A stretch of 33,061 nt of DNA from Corallococcus interemptor (GTDB lineage Bacteria > Myxococcota > Myxococcia > Myxococcales > Myxococcaceae): the NCBI RefSeq assembly GCF_003668875.1, contig NZ_RAWM01000099.1:1-33061 (forward strand). The letters run 5' to 3'. Positions 1 through 7,097 of the stretch are shown in pieces (position 1 is the stretch's first letter; each line of letters starts with the position of its first letter). The position numbers and the translations under genes are program-made. The notes below the pieces were generated by a model that was not told where the DNA came from, made no database searches, and saw nothing but the letters and a program-made list of their open reading frames with translations.

Positions 1-1113
1 CCCCCGGGCCTGCGCCCGCGCCGCACCGACGCGCCCCCCGCCAGGCCTCCCGTCACGCCCGCCGCCGGAGCCTCCGTGGTGCCCACCACCGCCGGAGCCC
101 CGGAGCCCTGGCGCGCGTCCCTGCGCGTCTCCAGCTTCACGGAGCTGGAGATCGAAGCGGACTCGCTGCTGCACGCGGTGGAGCTCGCGGCCCAGCGCGG
201 ACTGGCCGAGCACGCGCCGGAAGAAGAGCCCGTCTACGAGCTGACCGAGGAGGCCGGCCCCGGCACCTGGGACGCGCTACCGTCCATCCCGCTCTTCTCC
301 GACCTGCCGCGCGACGCGTTCATCCAGCTCTTCGAGCGCTGCCCGCTGCGCCGCTTCGGCCCCGGGGAGCGCATCCTCGCGCAGGGCTCGCACGGCGACG
401 CCTTCTACGTCATCTGCGAAGGCCGCGTGCGCGTCTTCCGCGAGGACAACGGCCAGCGCCAGGACCTGGCCACGCTGGAGGTCGGCGCCTTCTTCGGCGA
501 GATGGCGCTCCTGTCCGGAGCCCCGCGCGCCGCCTCCGTGGAGTCCGCGGACGACGACACGCAGGTGCTCGAGATCTCCGCCGCCGTGCTGGCCACGCTC
601 TCGCTCAGCCACCCGCCCGTGGCGAAGGCGCTCAAGAAGTTCTGCCGTGAGCGGCTGCTCGCGAACGTGATGAGCAGCTCCGCGCTGTTCCGCCCCTTCA
701 ACCGCAAGGACCGCCGCAACCTCGTGGAGCGCTTCCGGGCCCGCGACGTCGAGCGCGGCGAGGTCATCATCCGCGAAGGCGACGCCACCGACGGCCTCTA
801 CGTCGTCCTCTCCGGCGAGGTGGAGGTCCGCAAGAACGGGCAGCGTCTGACGAGCCTGAAGGAAGGGGATCTCTTCGGCGAAATCTCCCTCCTGCAGAAG
901 ACGCCGGCCACCGCCACCGTGGAGGCCACGCGCCACACCACGCTGCTGCGCCTGCCGCGCGAGGACTTCGACTCGCTCATCTCCAGCCACCCGCAGGTCC
1001 TGATGCTCGTCTCGGACCTGAGCGACGAACGCCTGCGCCGCACGGAGCACGTGCTGGGCAGCCCGTCCGGGACGGAGCCCGGCGACGACGACGAGGACCT
1101 CATCCTCGTCTGA
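1..1113 (+). CDS. Dual cyclic-nucleotide-binding domain protein, 5' end cut off by the window
   Basis: Seen: the frame is open from base 1, with a Pro/Ala-rich stretch before the first in-window GTG (76), so the true start is probably upstream. Two Crp-like beta-barrel cNMP-binding domains follow one another, roughly bases 280-640 and 670-1030. The first phosphate-binding cassette (from about 493) reads FGEMALLSGAPRAASV and keeps the Pro-Arg-Ala-Ala core. The second (from about 874) reads FGEISLLQKTPATATV, where the ligand-contacting Arg is Thr. The tail is acidic. There is no helix-turn-helix, so it is probably not a transcription factor. Known: PRAA-type cassettes bind cAMP or cGMP in the Crp/PKA-R family. 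Inferred: a second-messenger sensor; its position just before the T6SS genes on the same strand suggests a T6SS link, though a promoter-like site and a hairpin separate it from them. Confidence 0.85.
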   Translation, partial: PPGLRPRRTDAPPARPPVTPAAGASVVPTTAGAPEPWRASLRVSSFTELEIEADSLLHAVELAAQRGLAEHAPEEEPVYELTEEAGPGTWDALPSIPLFSDLPRDAFIQLFERCPLRRFGPGERILAQGSHGDAFYVICEGRVRVFREDNGQRQDLATLEVGAFFGEMALLSGAPRAASVESADDDTQVLEISAAVLATLSLSHPPVAKALKKFCRERLLANVMSSSALFRPFNRKDRRNLVERFRARDVERGEVIIREGDATDGLYVVLSGEVEVRKNGQRLTSLKEGDLFGEISLLQKTPATATVEATRHTTLLRLPREDFDSLISSHPQVLMLVSDLSDERLRRTEHVLGSPSGTEPGDDDEDLILV

Positions 1114-1137
1114 TAGCGCCCTCGCGGGTCCTCCTGT

Positions 1138-1207
1138 CCGCGTCCCACCCCACGAGTCCCCCGGCCGTCTCCACTCCGGACGGCCCAACAGGCCCGTGGG
1201 GACGCGG
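1138..1207 (+). terminator. Nested inverted repeat between the cNMP protein and the T6SS block
   Basis: Seen: an outer perfect 9-bp arm (CCGCGTCCC at 1138-1146 with GGGACGCGG at 1199-1207) encloses an inner perfect 7-bp stem (GGCCGTC at 1163-1169 with GACGGCC at 1179-1185, 9-base loop). No T-run follows. It could be a Rho-type or attenuating structure, or a cruciform operator. Terminator is only the most likely reading, since it lies 25 bases after a stop codon and ahead of a candidate promoter. Confidence 0.4.
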
Positions 1208-1221
1208 CGCGGGGCGTCAGG

Positions 1222-1250
1222 TTGTGACCCCCGGTATCGCCCGCTATCCT
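1222..1250 (+). promoter_or_regulatory. Candidate promoter of the first T6SS block
   Basis: Seen: TTGTGA (1222-1227), a 17-base spacer, then TATCCT (1245-1250), with the ATG of the next gene only 7 bases further on and no Shine-Dalgarno sequence. Inferred: a housekeeping-sigma promoter giving a leaderless mRNA that starts at or next to the ATG. Confidence 0.45.
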
Positions 1251-1257
1251 CCCCGTC

Positions 1258-2172
1258 ATGGCTGGAGGCCAGCACGCGACCACGGGATTGGGGCCCGACG
1301 ACATCGCCGAGCTGGAAGCCCTTGCCTCCGAGCCCGGCTATGACGCCTTCCTCGCGCCCGCGAAGGCGCTCGAAGGCGCCCTGGAGGAGTGCCGCTCCAA
1401 CATCGCGCTCGCCTTCCACAACACGAAGCGCGGCGTGGACAGCGTCCTGGCCCACGAGTCGGAAGTCGCCGCGCTCCCGGGCGTGAAGCTGGAGGAGCTG
1501 CGCGAGCTCCCACTGCTCGCCCAGGGACTGGCCCACGCCGCGTTGCGCGTGCAGCGCGACATGAGGGCCAGCACCTTCGGAGCCCTCTTCGACCGCGCGC
1601 AGCAGCTGCGCCGCAAGCTGCTCAAGACCGCGGAGGCGCTCGCGGAGGCCTCCTTCCTCGCCACCGCGGACGTGGCGGCCGCGCACACCGACGGCCACCG
1701 CGACGTGGTGGGGGACTGCCTGGGCCTGGTGGAGCTGTTCCGCCAGCACGAGGCGAAGCTCGCCGGCCGCTCGCCCGTCACCCCCGACGACGTGAGCGAA
1801 GTGGAGCGCGTGGCGCAGCAGCTGCGCGCGCTGCTCGCGGCGCCCGGCGAGGCCCGCGAGGGCGAAAACTCACCGCTGCTCTTCGAGGCCACGGAGACGC
1901 GCGACCGCTTCTGGACGCTGCTCACCCGGCGCCATGACGTCCTGTGGCGCTGCGGCGCGTGGCTCTTCGGCCGGGACGTGGACCTCCACGTGCCGCCGCT
2001 CCAGTCCCGCCACCCGCTGGTGCGCGCCGTGGTACCCACGTCCATCGAACGCGCACCGCAGCAGACGCAGAAGCGCGGCGCGACCCCGCTGACGACCATT
2101 GCCCCGGACAGCAACGTGCGCTCCAAGGTCCGCTTCATGGTGAAGGTCGGCTTCGACTTTCCCTCTCGCTAG
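1258..2172 (+). CDS. T6SS-associated helical protein of unknown function
   Basis: I do not recognise a family. Seen: 304 residues, mostly helical by composition (long Ala/Leu/Glu/Arg stretches over about residues 15-190). A more beta-like or irregular C-terminal third ends in a basic and hydrophobic segment (KVRFMVKVGFDFPSR). There is no signal peptide or transmembrane segment, so it is probably cytosolic. It starts 8 bases after a -10-like box and ends 6 bases before the next gene, and is therefore probably the first gene of the block that runs to TssG. Inferred: a baseplate, adaptor or regulatory component of this T6SS, based only on position. A very divergent TssA cannot be excluded, but no ImpA_N signature is visible. 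Confidence 0.75.
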   Translation: MAGGQHATTGLGPDDIAELEALASEPGYDAFLAPAKALEGALEECRSNIALAFHNTKRGVDSVLAHESEVAALPGVKLEELRELPLLAQGLAHAALRVQRDMRASTFGALFDRAQQLRRKLLKTAEALAEASFLATADVAAAHTDGHRDVVGDCLGLVELFRQHEAKLAGRSPVTPDDVSEVERVAQQLRALLAAPGEAREGENSPLLFEATETRDRFWTLLTRRHDVLWRCGAWLFGRDVDLHVPPLQSRHPLVRAVVPTSIERAPQQTQKRGATPLTTIAPDSNVRSKVRFMVKVGFDFPSR

Positions 2173-2178
2173 ACACCC

Positions 2179-3894
2179 ATGCCTTTCGACGTGAAGGACA
2201 TCCTCCGGCAACTGGAAGCCGGCTTCGCTCCGGAGTCCGGGGCCCCGAAGTGGTGGCAGGAGAGCTGGGAGGATCCGGACGGGTTCGCCATCGCGCTCGC
2301 GGAGGGCCACGCGGGCCGGGGCGTCCCGCCGCCCAAGAGCCGCCCGGGCCAGCAGTACGACTTCTTCCACGACCTCATCGTGCGCCACGTCGCGCTGGAG
2401 CGCCCCGCGTTCCGCACGCACCAGCGCATCCAGGGGTGGCAGGTCCTCGGCTACAAGGCCCTGCACGACCTGGCCTCGCGCCGCGCCAGCGAGTGGGCGG
2501 ATCAGGGCGTCGAGCCGGGCGCGAAGGTGTGCCTGGTGCACGGCGTGGGGCAGGAGCTGCTCGTATCGCTCCTGGCCACGTTGAAGCTGGGAGGCTGCTT
2601 CACGCTCCTGCCGCCCATGGGCCCGCGCGCCATGGCCACGCGGCTGGAGGCCCTGACGCCGGACTTCATCGCCTCGGAGCCCCACCAGCTCCCGCTCCTC
2701 AAGGGCTACGAGCAATTGCTGCTCAAGAGCCAGGGGAGGGGAGCGCCGGGCTTCACGTCGCACACGTACAAGCCCTCGGACGTGGTGGGGCTGCTCTTCT
2801 CTCCGCTGGTGGATCCGCCGCACACGCCCGTGCCCCTCACCGCGGAGGACGCGTGGAAGGGCGCCATCGGTGACGGGATGCTCACCTTCGGCCTGTCGCC
2901 GGGGGACCTGCTCGCGGCGCCGGACTTCCCGGTGCTCCAGCACCTGCCCGCGCTCCTCTTCGCCACGCTGCTGCGCGGCGCCACGTACCTGCACCTGGAG
3001 ATGGCGGACCTGGCGCTCAACCCGGCCCCGCTGCTGGAGCACCCGGTGCGAGCCCTGGGCGTCACGCCGAGGCTGCGCGACCTGCTCCTTCGCCACCGCG
3101 CTTCCCTGCGCAACGTGCAGCACTGGTTCCGCAACCCGGAGGAGCCCTTCGACGCGCAGGCCTGGCGCACGTGGGTGAAGCAGTGCGGCCTGCAGGCCGT
3201 GCCGTCCTCCAACATCCTCATCGACGCGGCCGCCGGCGGCGCGGTGCTGATGTCGTCGCGCAACGTGACGGAGCCGCACACGGACGTGCACACGGACGTC
3301 TTCCCCGTGCCGGGCCGCGCGTGGACGCTGAAGGATCCGAACGAGAGCGGGCAGGGGGCACCCTCGGACGTGGGCGTCCTGACGCTCCTGCCGGACAAGG
3401 ACCGCCCGCCGGGCCACGTCGTGCTCGCGCGGATCCGCCAGCGCTACCACTACGCGGGCACGCAGGGCTTCCGGCGCGAAGGCCGGACCTACTCCGCGAA
3501 GGAGGTCACCGCCGCGCTGGAGGACGTGCCGTTCCTCAAGGGCACCAGCGTGGTGCCGGTGTCCACCGGCGGCCTGGCCAGCCAGTCGCGCTTCATCCTC
3601 CTGGCCTTCACGGGGGCCGCGCCTGCTCCCTCGTCCGGCGAGCAGGAGATCCACCGGCGCATCGAAATGTCGCTGGGCGGGGACTTCCTGCCCGACCGCA
3701 TCGAGTTCTTTCCGCTCTTTCCCCACCGGGTGGAGGGCGCGGTCGACGACGCGTGGTGCGCCTCGCAGTTCTTCACCGGCGCGCTGCACAAGAAGGCGAA
3801 GGACCCGATGTTCCAGGCCCTCACCGCCCTCCGGAGCCGGCTGTTGGAAAGCGCCGCGGCTTCGGGCGAAGATGGCCCGCCGCCAGCGCGGTGA
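2179..3894 (+). CDS. Degenerate ANL (acyl-/aryl-adenylate ligase-like) protein in the T6SS operon
   Basis: Seen: 571 residues laid out like an AMP-forming ligase. The N-terminal half has the typical sequence in which a ligase domain covers 'GYKALHDLASRRASEW' and 'LKLGGCFTLLPPMGPRAMA' (about residues 90-160). A late section matches the A8 hinge (REGRTYSAKEVTAALEDVP, about 434-452). The catalytic motifs are lost: at the A3 P-loop position (about 204-221) the sequence is LLFSPLVDPPHTPVPLT, with no Gly/Ser/Thr-rich loop and no Lys; the A7 'TGD' region reads YAGTQG; and the A10 'GK' lysine is Ala521 (VEGAVDD). Known: these motifs bind ATP and complete adenylation. Inferred: a pseudoenzyme reused as a T6SS scaffold, adaptor or ligand sensor. 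It lies 6 bases after the previous gene, directly before the PAAR-like tip gene. Confidence 0.75.
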   Translation: MPFDVKDILRQLEAGFAPESGAPKWWQESWEDPDGFAIALAEGHAGRGVPPPKSRPGQQYDFFHDLIVRHVALERPAFRTHQRIQGWQVLGYKALHDLASRRASEWADQGVEPGAKVCLVHGVGQELLVSLLATLKLGGCFTLLPPMGPRAMATRLEALTPDFIASEPHQLPLLKGYEQLLLKSQGRGAPGFTSHTYKPSDVVGLLFSPLVDPPHTPVPLTAEDAWKGAIGDGMLTFGLSPGDLLAAPDFPVLQHLPALLFATLLRGATYLHLEMADLALNPAPLLEHPVRALGVTPRLRDLLLRHRASLRNVQHWFRNPEEPFDAQAWRTWVKQCGLQAVPSSNILIDAAAGGAVLMSSRNVTEPHTDVHTDVFPVPGRAWTLKDPNESGQGAPSDVGVLTLLPDKDRPPGHVVLARIRQRYHYAGTQGFRREGRTYSAKEVTAALEDVPFLKGTSVVPVSTGGLASQSRFILLAFTGAAPAPSSGEQEIHRRIEMSLGGDFLPDRIEFFPLFPHRVEGAVDDAWCASQFFTGALHKKAKDPMFQALTALRSRLLESAAASGEDGPPPAR

Positions 3895-3907
3895 AAAGGA
3901 GCGGCAC

Positions 3908-4294
3908 ATGGGTGCGCAGGTCGTGATGGGAGCGATGCTCCAATGCAGCTTCGGGATGGCGCCCTCGTCGCTGATGGTGCTGCCCACGAACCGCGTGCTG
4001 GCCACCACGCCCGCGGCCAACATCATGGATAACAAGCCGTTCATGAACATCCTGCCCTTCGGCATGTGCCAGTCCCTGGCCAACCCGATGGTGGCGGCGG
4101 CGACCGCGGCGGCCTTCGGAGTCCTCACCCCCATGCCCTGCATCCCCGCCACCGCGGCCCCCTGGGTGCCCGGGTGCCCCACGGTGCTCATCGGCAACAT
4201 GCCGGCCCTGGAGAGCAACTCGAAGTGCATGTGCAGCTACGGCGGCGTCATCCAGGTCGTCGTCCCCGGACAGATGGTGGCCATCGATGGGTAG
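3908..4294 (+). CDS. PAAR-like spike-tip protein, DUF4280 type
   Basis: Seen: a 128-residue protein with the DUF4280 layout. It starts MGAQVVMGAMLQCSFG, has an early 'PSSLMVLP', then 'NIMDNKPFMNILPFGMC', 'NPMVAAATAAAFGVLTPMPC', a 'PWVPGCPTVLIG' section and ends with 'CMCSYGGVIQVVVPGQ'. Several conserved Cys residues are present. The ATG at 3908 is preferred over an in-frame ATG at 3872, because AGGAG lies 6 bases before it and the family begins here. Known: DUF4280 proteins are PAAR-like and sharpen the VgrG spike. Inferred: this is the tip of the T6SS spike, with no effector domain fused to it. The end overlaps the next start by 8 bases. Confidence 0.88.
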   Translation: MGAQVVMGAMLQCSFGMAPSSLMVLPTNRVLATTPAANIMDNKPFMNILPFGMCQSLANPMVAAATAAAFGVLTPMPCIPATAAPWVPGCPTVLIGNMPALESNSKCMCSYGGVIQVVVPGQMVAIDG

Positions 4295-5375
4295 CCCCGC
4301 GGAAGTGCTGGCACCGGTCGACTTCACGCTGCTCGACACGGAGTTCACCACCGCCCCCGTGCCGCTCGACGAGTCCGAGGGCCCGGATCCGCGCCTGGAG
4401 GCCATCACCGGCCTCGTCGCCAAGAGCGAGTACGCGGACGCCGCCCGCGCCGCCGAGGGGCTCTTGCGCCAGGGCATCCGCGACGTGCGCCTGGTGGGGC
4501 CGTACCTCTTCGGCCACTTCTTCGCGGAGGGCATGAAGGCGCTGCCCGTCCTGTTCCGCTCCCTCAAGCGCACCCTGACGGAGAACTGGGACTTCTTCGG
4601 CCCGGTGGAGAAGAAGCTCGTCTTCGCGGACACGGGCCTTCGCTGGCTGCTGAAGATGATGGGCAAGCACCTGGAACACCATTCGCGCCTCAAGGACGCG
4701 CAATGGCAGACCTGGAGCGCCCCCGGCAACCGCGAGCCCATGGATGAGGCCCTGGCCCTGGGCGACCCGCTCATCGCCGCCCTCGCCATCCTGCAGAAGC
4801 CCGCGTGCATGGACGCCATGCGCACGCTGCTCGGCGCGCTGCGCGCCCACGCCCAGGCCGTGCCCCACCTGCCTCCCCCGGAGGAGCCCAGGGCCGCGGC
4901 CCCAGAGCCGGAGTCCCAGCTCGCCGCCGCTCCGGACGACGACGAGGAAGAGGACGACGACGGGGAGGAGGAAGAGGAGGTCCGCCCCGCTCGCGTGAAG
5001 AAGAAGGCCTCGCGCGCGCAGCCGGAGCAGGACCCGGGCCCCAGCGTCCCCATGTCGCCCGCGCTGGCGCAGCTGGTCCGCAAGCTGTCCGCCTTCGAGG
5101 CGCTGCTGGAGCGCGAGGACTACGCCAAGGCGAGCGTCATCGCCGTGGACGTGCTCGCCACCGTGGAGCGCTTCGACCCGCGCGTGTACCTGCCGCAGCT
5201 CTTCTCCGGCTTCTTCAATGGCCTGGCGCAGAACGCGGACGCCATCGAGCCCATGCTGCACAACACGGAGACGCTGTCCTTCCGCGCCATGGATCAGCTC
5301 TACCGCGTGGACCTGGACGCGTTCCTCGTCGCGCAGGCGCGTCAGGCCCGCGGCGGCTCGGAATACGACGAATAG
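4287..5375 (+). CDS. T6SS accessory protein, tentatively IglI/TssA-like
   Basis: Seen: 362 residues in two helical halves (about 1-205 and 255-362) joined by a strongly acidic then basic linker (about 217-250, runs of Asp/Glu followed by KKK). The C-terminal half has 'LVRKLSAFEALLEREDYAKAS' and 'YLPQLFSGFFNGLAQN', which remind me of the IglI-type T6SS proteins of the Francisella pathogenicity island and, more loosely, of TssA-type helical domains. This is a weak resemblance recalled from memory. No export signal is visible. The start overlaps the PAAR-like gene and the stop is 5 bases before tssG, so it is in the same operon. Inferred: a baseplate or cap factor that may fill the TssA role, since no other TssA is visible. 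Confidence 0.6.
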   Translation: MGSPAEVLAPVDFTLLDTEFTTAPVPLDESEGPDPRLEAITGLVAKSEYADAARAAEGLLRQGIRDVRLVGPYLFGHFFAEGMKALPVLFRSLKRTLTENWDFFGPVEKKLVFADTGLRWLLKMMGKHLEHHSRLKDAQWQTWSAPGNREPMDEALALGDPLIAALAILQKPACMDAMRTLLGALRAHAQAVPHLPPPEEPRAAAPEPESQLAAAPDDDEEEDDDGEEEEEVRPARVKKKASRAQPEQDPGPSVPMSPALAQLVRKLSAFEALLEREDYAKASVIAVDVLATVERFDPRVYLPQLFSGFFNGLAQNADAIEPMLHNTETLSFRAMDQLYRVDLDAFLVAQARQARGGSEYDE

Positions 5376-5380
5376 CCCCC

Positions 5381-6277
5381 ATGGCACTGGAGCGCGAACA
5401 GCCGGGCCGCAAGCCCACCGTCGAGGAGCGCATCAGCGAGCGCATCCGCAGCTTCGACGTACCGGCCCTGCTGGACCTGCTCGCCAAGGAGGGCTACGGC
5501 GAGGCGGAGGTGGAGTTCCGCAGCCACCGCAGCACCGTGCACCAGCCCCATCTGGTGCATGCCATCGAGTTCTCCCGCCACCCGCGCAAGCGCGTGGTCA
5601 TCACCGTCAACCTGGGCCTGCTCAGTCTCCAGACGCCGCTGCCATCCTTCATCTTCCAGGCCATGGATCGCCTGGAGCAGGACACGATGGCTGACTTCCT
5701 GGGTTACTTTGACCACCTGTTGCTGCGGACGCGCTTCGCGGGCCAGTTCCCGGATCGCGACGAGTCCCTGCTCCCCGGGTGGGAACACTCCACCGCGCAC
5801 CGGCTGCGCCTGCTGCGCCTCGCGTGCCCCAGCAGCCTGCACTGGCTCTTCGCCAAGGTCTTCCCGGAGGCGGAGGTCGTGGTGCGCCGCGAGACGCGCC
5901 GCCAGCGCATCGAAGCCAAGGGCATCCGCCTGGGCGCCGCGGCGCTCGGGGATGGCAGCGCCGTGGGCGGCTTCGCCACCGTTCCAACGGGCGGGGTGGA
6001 GGTGCGGCTGTTCCTCAACGAGCCCCACTCCGGCACCGGCGTCCCCTGGGCCGTGGAGGCCCGCCGCCGCCTCAACACCCGCATCCTCCCGAGCCTCGCG
6101 GAGACGCCGCTCGCGCTCGCCGTGATCCTCTGCCTGCGTGATCAGAGCAGCTGGGCGCGGCTGCAGGACGGCAGCCACCTGGGCTACGAGCCGCTGGTAG
6201 GAGGCCCGGAACAGACCCAGGAGGTCCTCCTGTTCACGGGGGACACCGCTCAATTGCGATCATCAGAACCCCGCTAG
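5381..6277 (+). CDS. tssG: TssG, T6SS baseplate wedge protein
   Basis: Seen: the ATG at 5381 follows the previous stop by 5 bases and gives 298 residues, slightly short of the usual 320-360 for TssG. The N-terminal part has the diagnostic TssG layout 'LLDLLAKEGYGEAEVEFRSH', then 'VEFSRHP'-like 'AIEFSRHPRKRVVITVNLGL' and 'SLQTPLPSFIFQ' (about residues 25-95). Known: TssG with two TssF copies and TssE forms the baseplate wedge around the VgrG hub and contacts TssK. Anything odd: it sits apart from tssF, which is over 7 kb downstream. It is the last gene before a 135-base gap that contains a promoter-like sequence. Confidence 0.82.
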   Translation: MALEREQPGRKPTVEERISERIRSFDVPALLDLLAKEGYGEAEVEFRSHRSTVHQPHLVHAIEFSRHPRKRVVITVNLGLLSLQTPLPSFIFQAMDRLEQDTMADFLGYFDHLLLRTRFAGQFPDRDESLLPGWEHSTAHRLRLLRLACPSSLHWLFAKVFPEAEVVVRRETRRQRIEAKGIRLGAAALGDGSAVGGFATVPTGGVEVRLFLNEPHSGTGVPWAVEARRRLNTRILPSLAETPLALAVILCLRDQSSWARLQDGSHLGYEPLVGGPEQTQEVLLFTGDTAQLRSSEPR

Positions 6278-6295
6278 ACCTGACATGTCGGCTGG

Positions 6296-6325
6296 TTGAC
6301 GGGATTTCCTGATCGCGCCTAGGCT
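6296..6325 (+). promoter_or_regulatory. Candidate promoter for the tssB-tssJ operon
   Basis: Seen: TTGACG (6296-6301), an 18-base spacer, then TAGGCT (6320-6325), in a 135-base gap that is locally poorer in GC than its surroundings. A perfect 8-base palindrome GACATGTC (6282-6289) lies just upstream of the -35. The predicted leader to the tssB start would be about 80 bases. Inferred: sigma-70-type promoter. I saw no good -24/-12 (sigma-54) match here. Confidence 0.5.
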
Positions 6326-6412
6326 GTAAATGTTCACTCGGCAGCGCGTACTCCCGGAGCGGTAGGGCAGTACGGGGGGCATCACACGCACTGCGTCTGT
6401 CAGGGAGTCACC

Positions 6413-7057
6413 GTGGCCATTCAGGACCAGCTTCCCAAATCCCGCATCACCCTCACGTACCGCACCACCATCAACGGCGAGCAGGAGACGGTGAACCTGC
6501 CGTTGCGGCTCCTGGTCATGGGCGACTTCTCCCTGAAGTCCTCCGAGGACCGGAAGCAGGATCTGGAGACCCGGAAGCTGCGGAGCGTGGATGGCCGCAA
6601 CCTCGACGAGTTGATGAAGGACATGAAGATGTCCGCCAACTTCGAGGTCCCCAACCGCATCAACCCGGACGTGGAAGCCTCGCTGAACGTCACGCTCCCC
6701 ATCAACCGGATGAAGTCCTTCCACCCGGATGAGATCGTCAAGCACGTGCCGAAGCTCAAGGCGCTGCTGCTGCTGAAGACGCTCCTGGTGGAGATGCAGT
6801 CGAACATCGACAACCGCAAGGAGCTGCGCCGCGAACTCTACGAGCTGTTCTCCAAGCCGGAGGCGCTCAAGGAGCTGCTCAACGAGCTCAAGGGCTACGA
6901 GACCATGCGTCTGCCCGCCGGAGAGACCGCGAAGACGGACGCGCCCGCGGGCGCCACCGCCGCCGCCGCTGGCAAGCCCGCCACGGGTGCCGCCGCCGCC
7001 ACGGCCGCGGTCGCCGCCACCGTCGCCGCGGGTGCCAAGCCCCCGGCCGCCTCCTGA
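6413..7057 (+). CDS. tssB: TssB (VipA/ImpB), T6SS contractile sheath small subunit
   Basis: Seen: a GTG start with AGGGAG five bases upstream, 214 residues. The family core (about 1-165) begins 'QDQLPKSRITLTYRT', has 'LPLRLLVMGDFS', 'RKLRSVDGRNLDELMKDM' and the 'LLLLKTLLVEMQSNIDNRKELR' helix region that pairs with TssC. Residues 168-214 are an Ala/Thr/Pro/Gly-rich tail of nearly 50 residues that usual TssB proteins (about 160-180 residues) lack. Known: TssB and TssC assemble into the sheath that contracts and drives the tube. First gene of the second T6SS block, 40 bases before tssC, so the two subunits should be co-translated. Confidence 0.93.
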   Translation: MAIQDQLPKSRITLTYRTTINGEQETVNLPLRLLVMGDFSLKSSEDRKQDLETRKLRSVDGRNLDELMKDMKMSANFEVPNRINPDVEASLNVTLPINRMKSFHPDEIVKHVPKLKALLLLKTLLVEMQSNIDNRKELRRELYELFSKPEALKELLNELKGYETMRLPAGETAKTDAPAGATAAAAGKPATGAAAATAAVAATVAAGAKPPAAS

Positions 7058-7097
7058 TCCGCCTTCCCACTCTTTCGACTTCTAAAAGGACTCCGCC

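Noticed and set aside
3872-3907. Upstream ATG for the PAAR-like protein
   Set aside because: It would add 12 residues overlapping the previous gene; the ATG at 3908 has AGGAG at 6 bases and matches the family start.
1870-4230. 786-codon minus-strand ORF opposite the TssG-side block
   Set aside because: Antisense to the unknown protein, the ANL-like gene and the PAAR-like gene; low-complexity translation, typical of high GC.
6278-6412. Sigma-54 promoter upstream of tssB
   Set aside because: T6SS operons are often sigma-54-dependent, but I found no GG-N10-GC pattern with convincing flanks; a sigma-70-like pair fits better.
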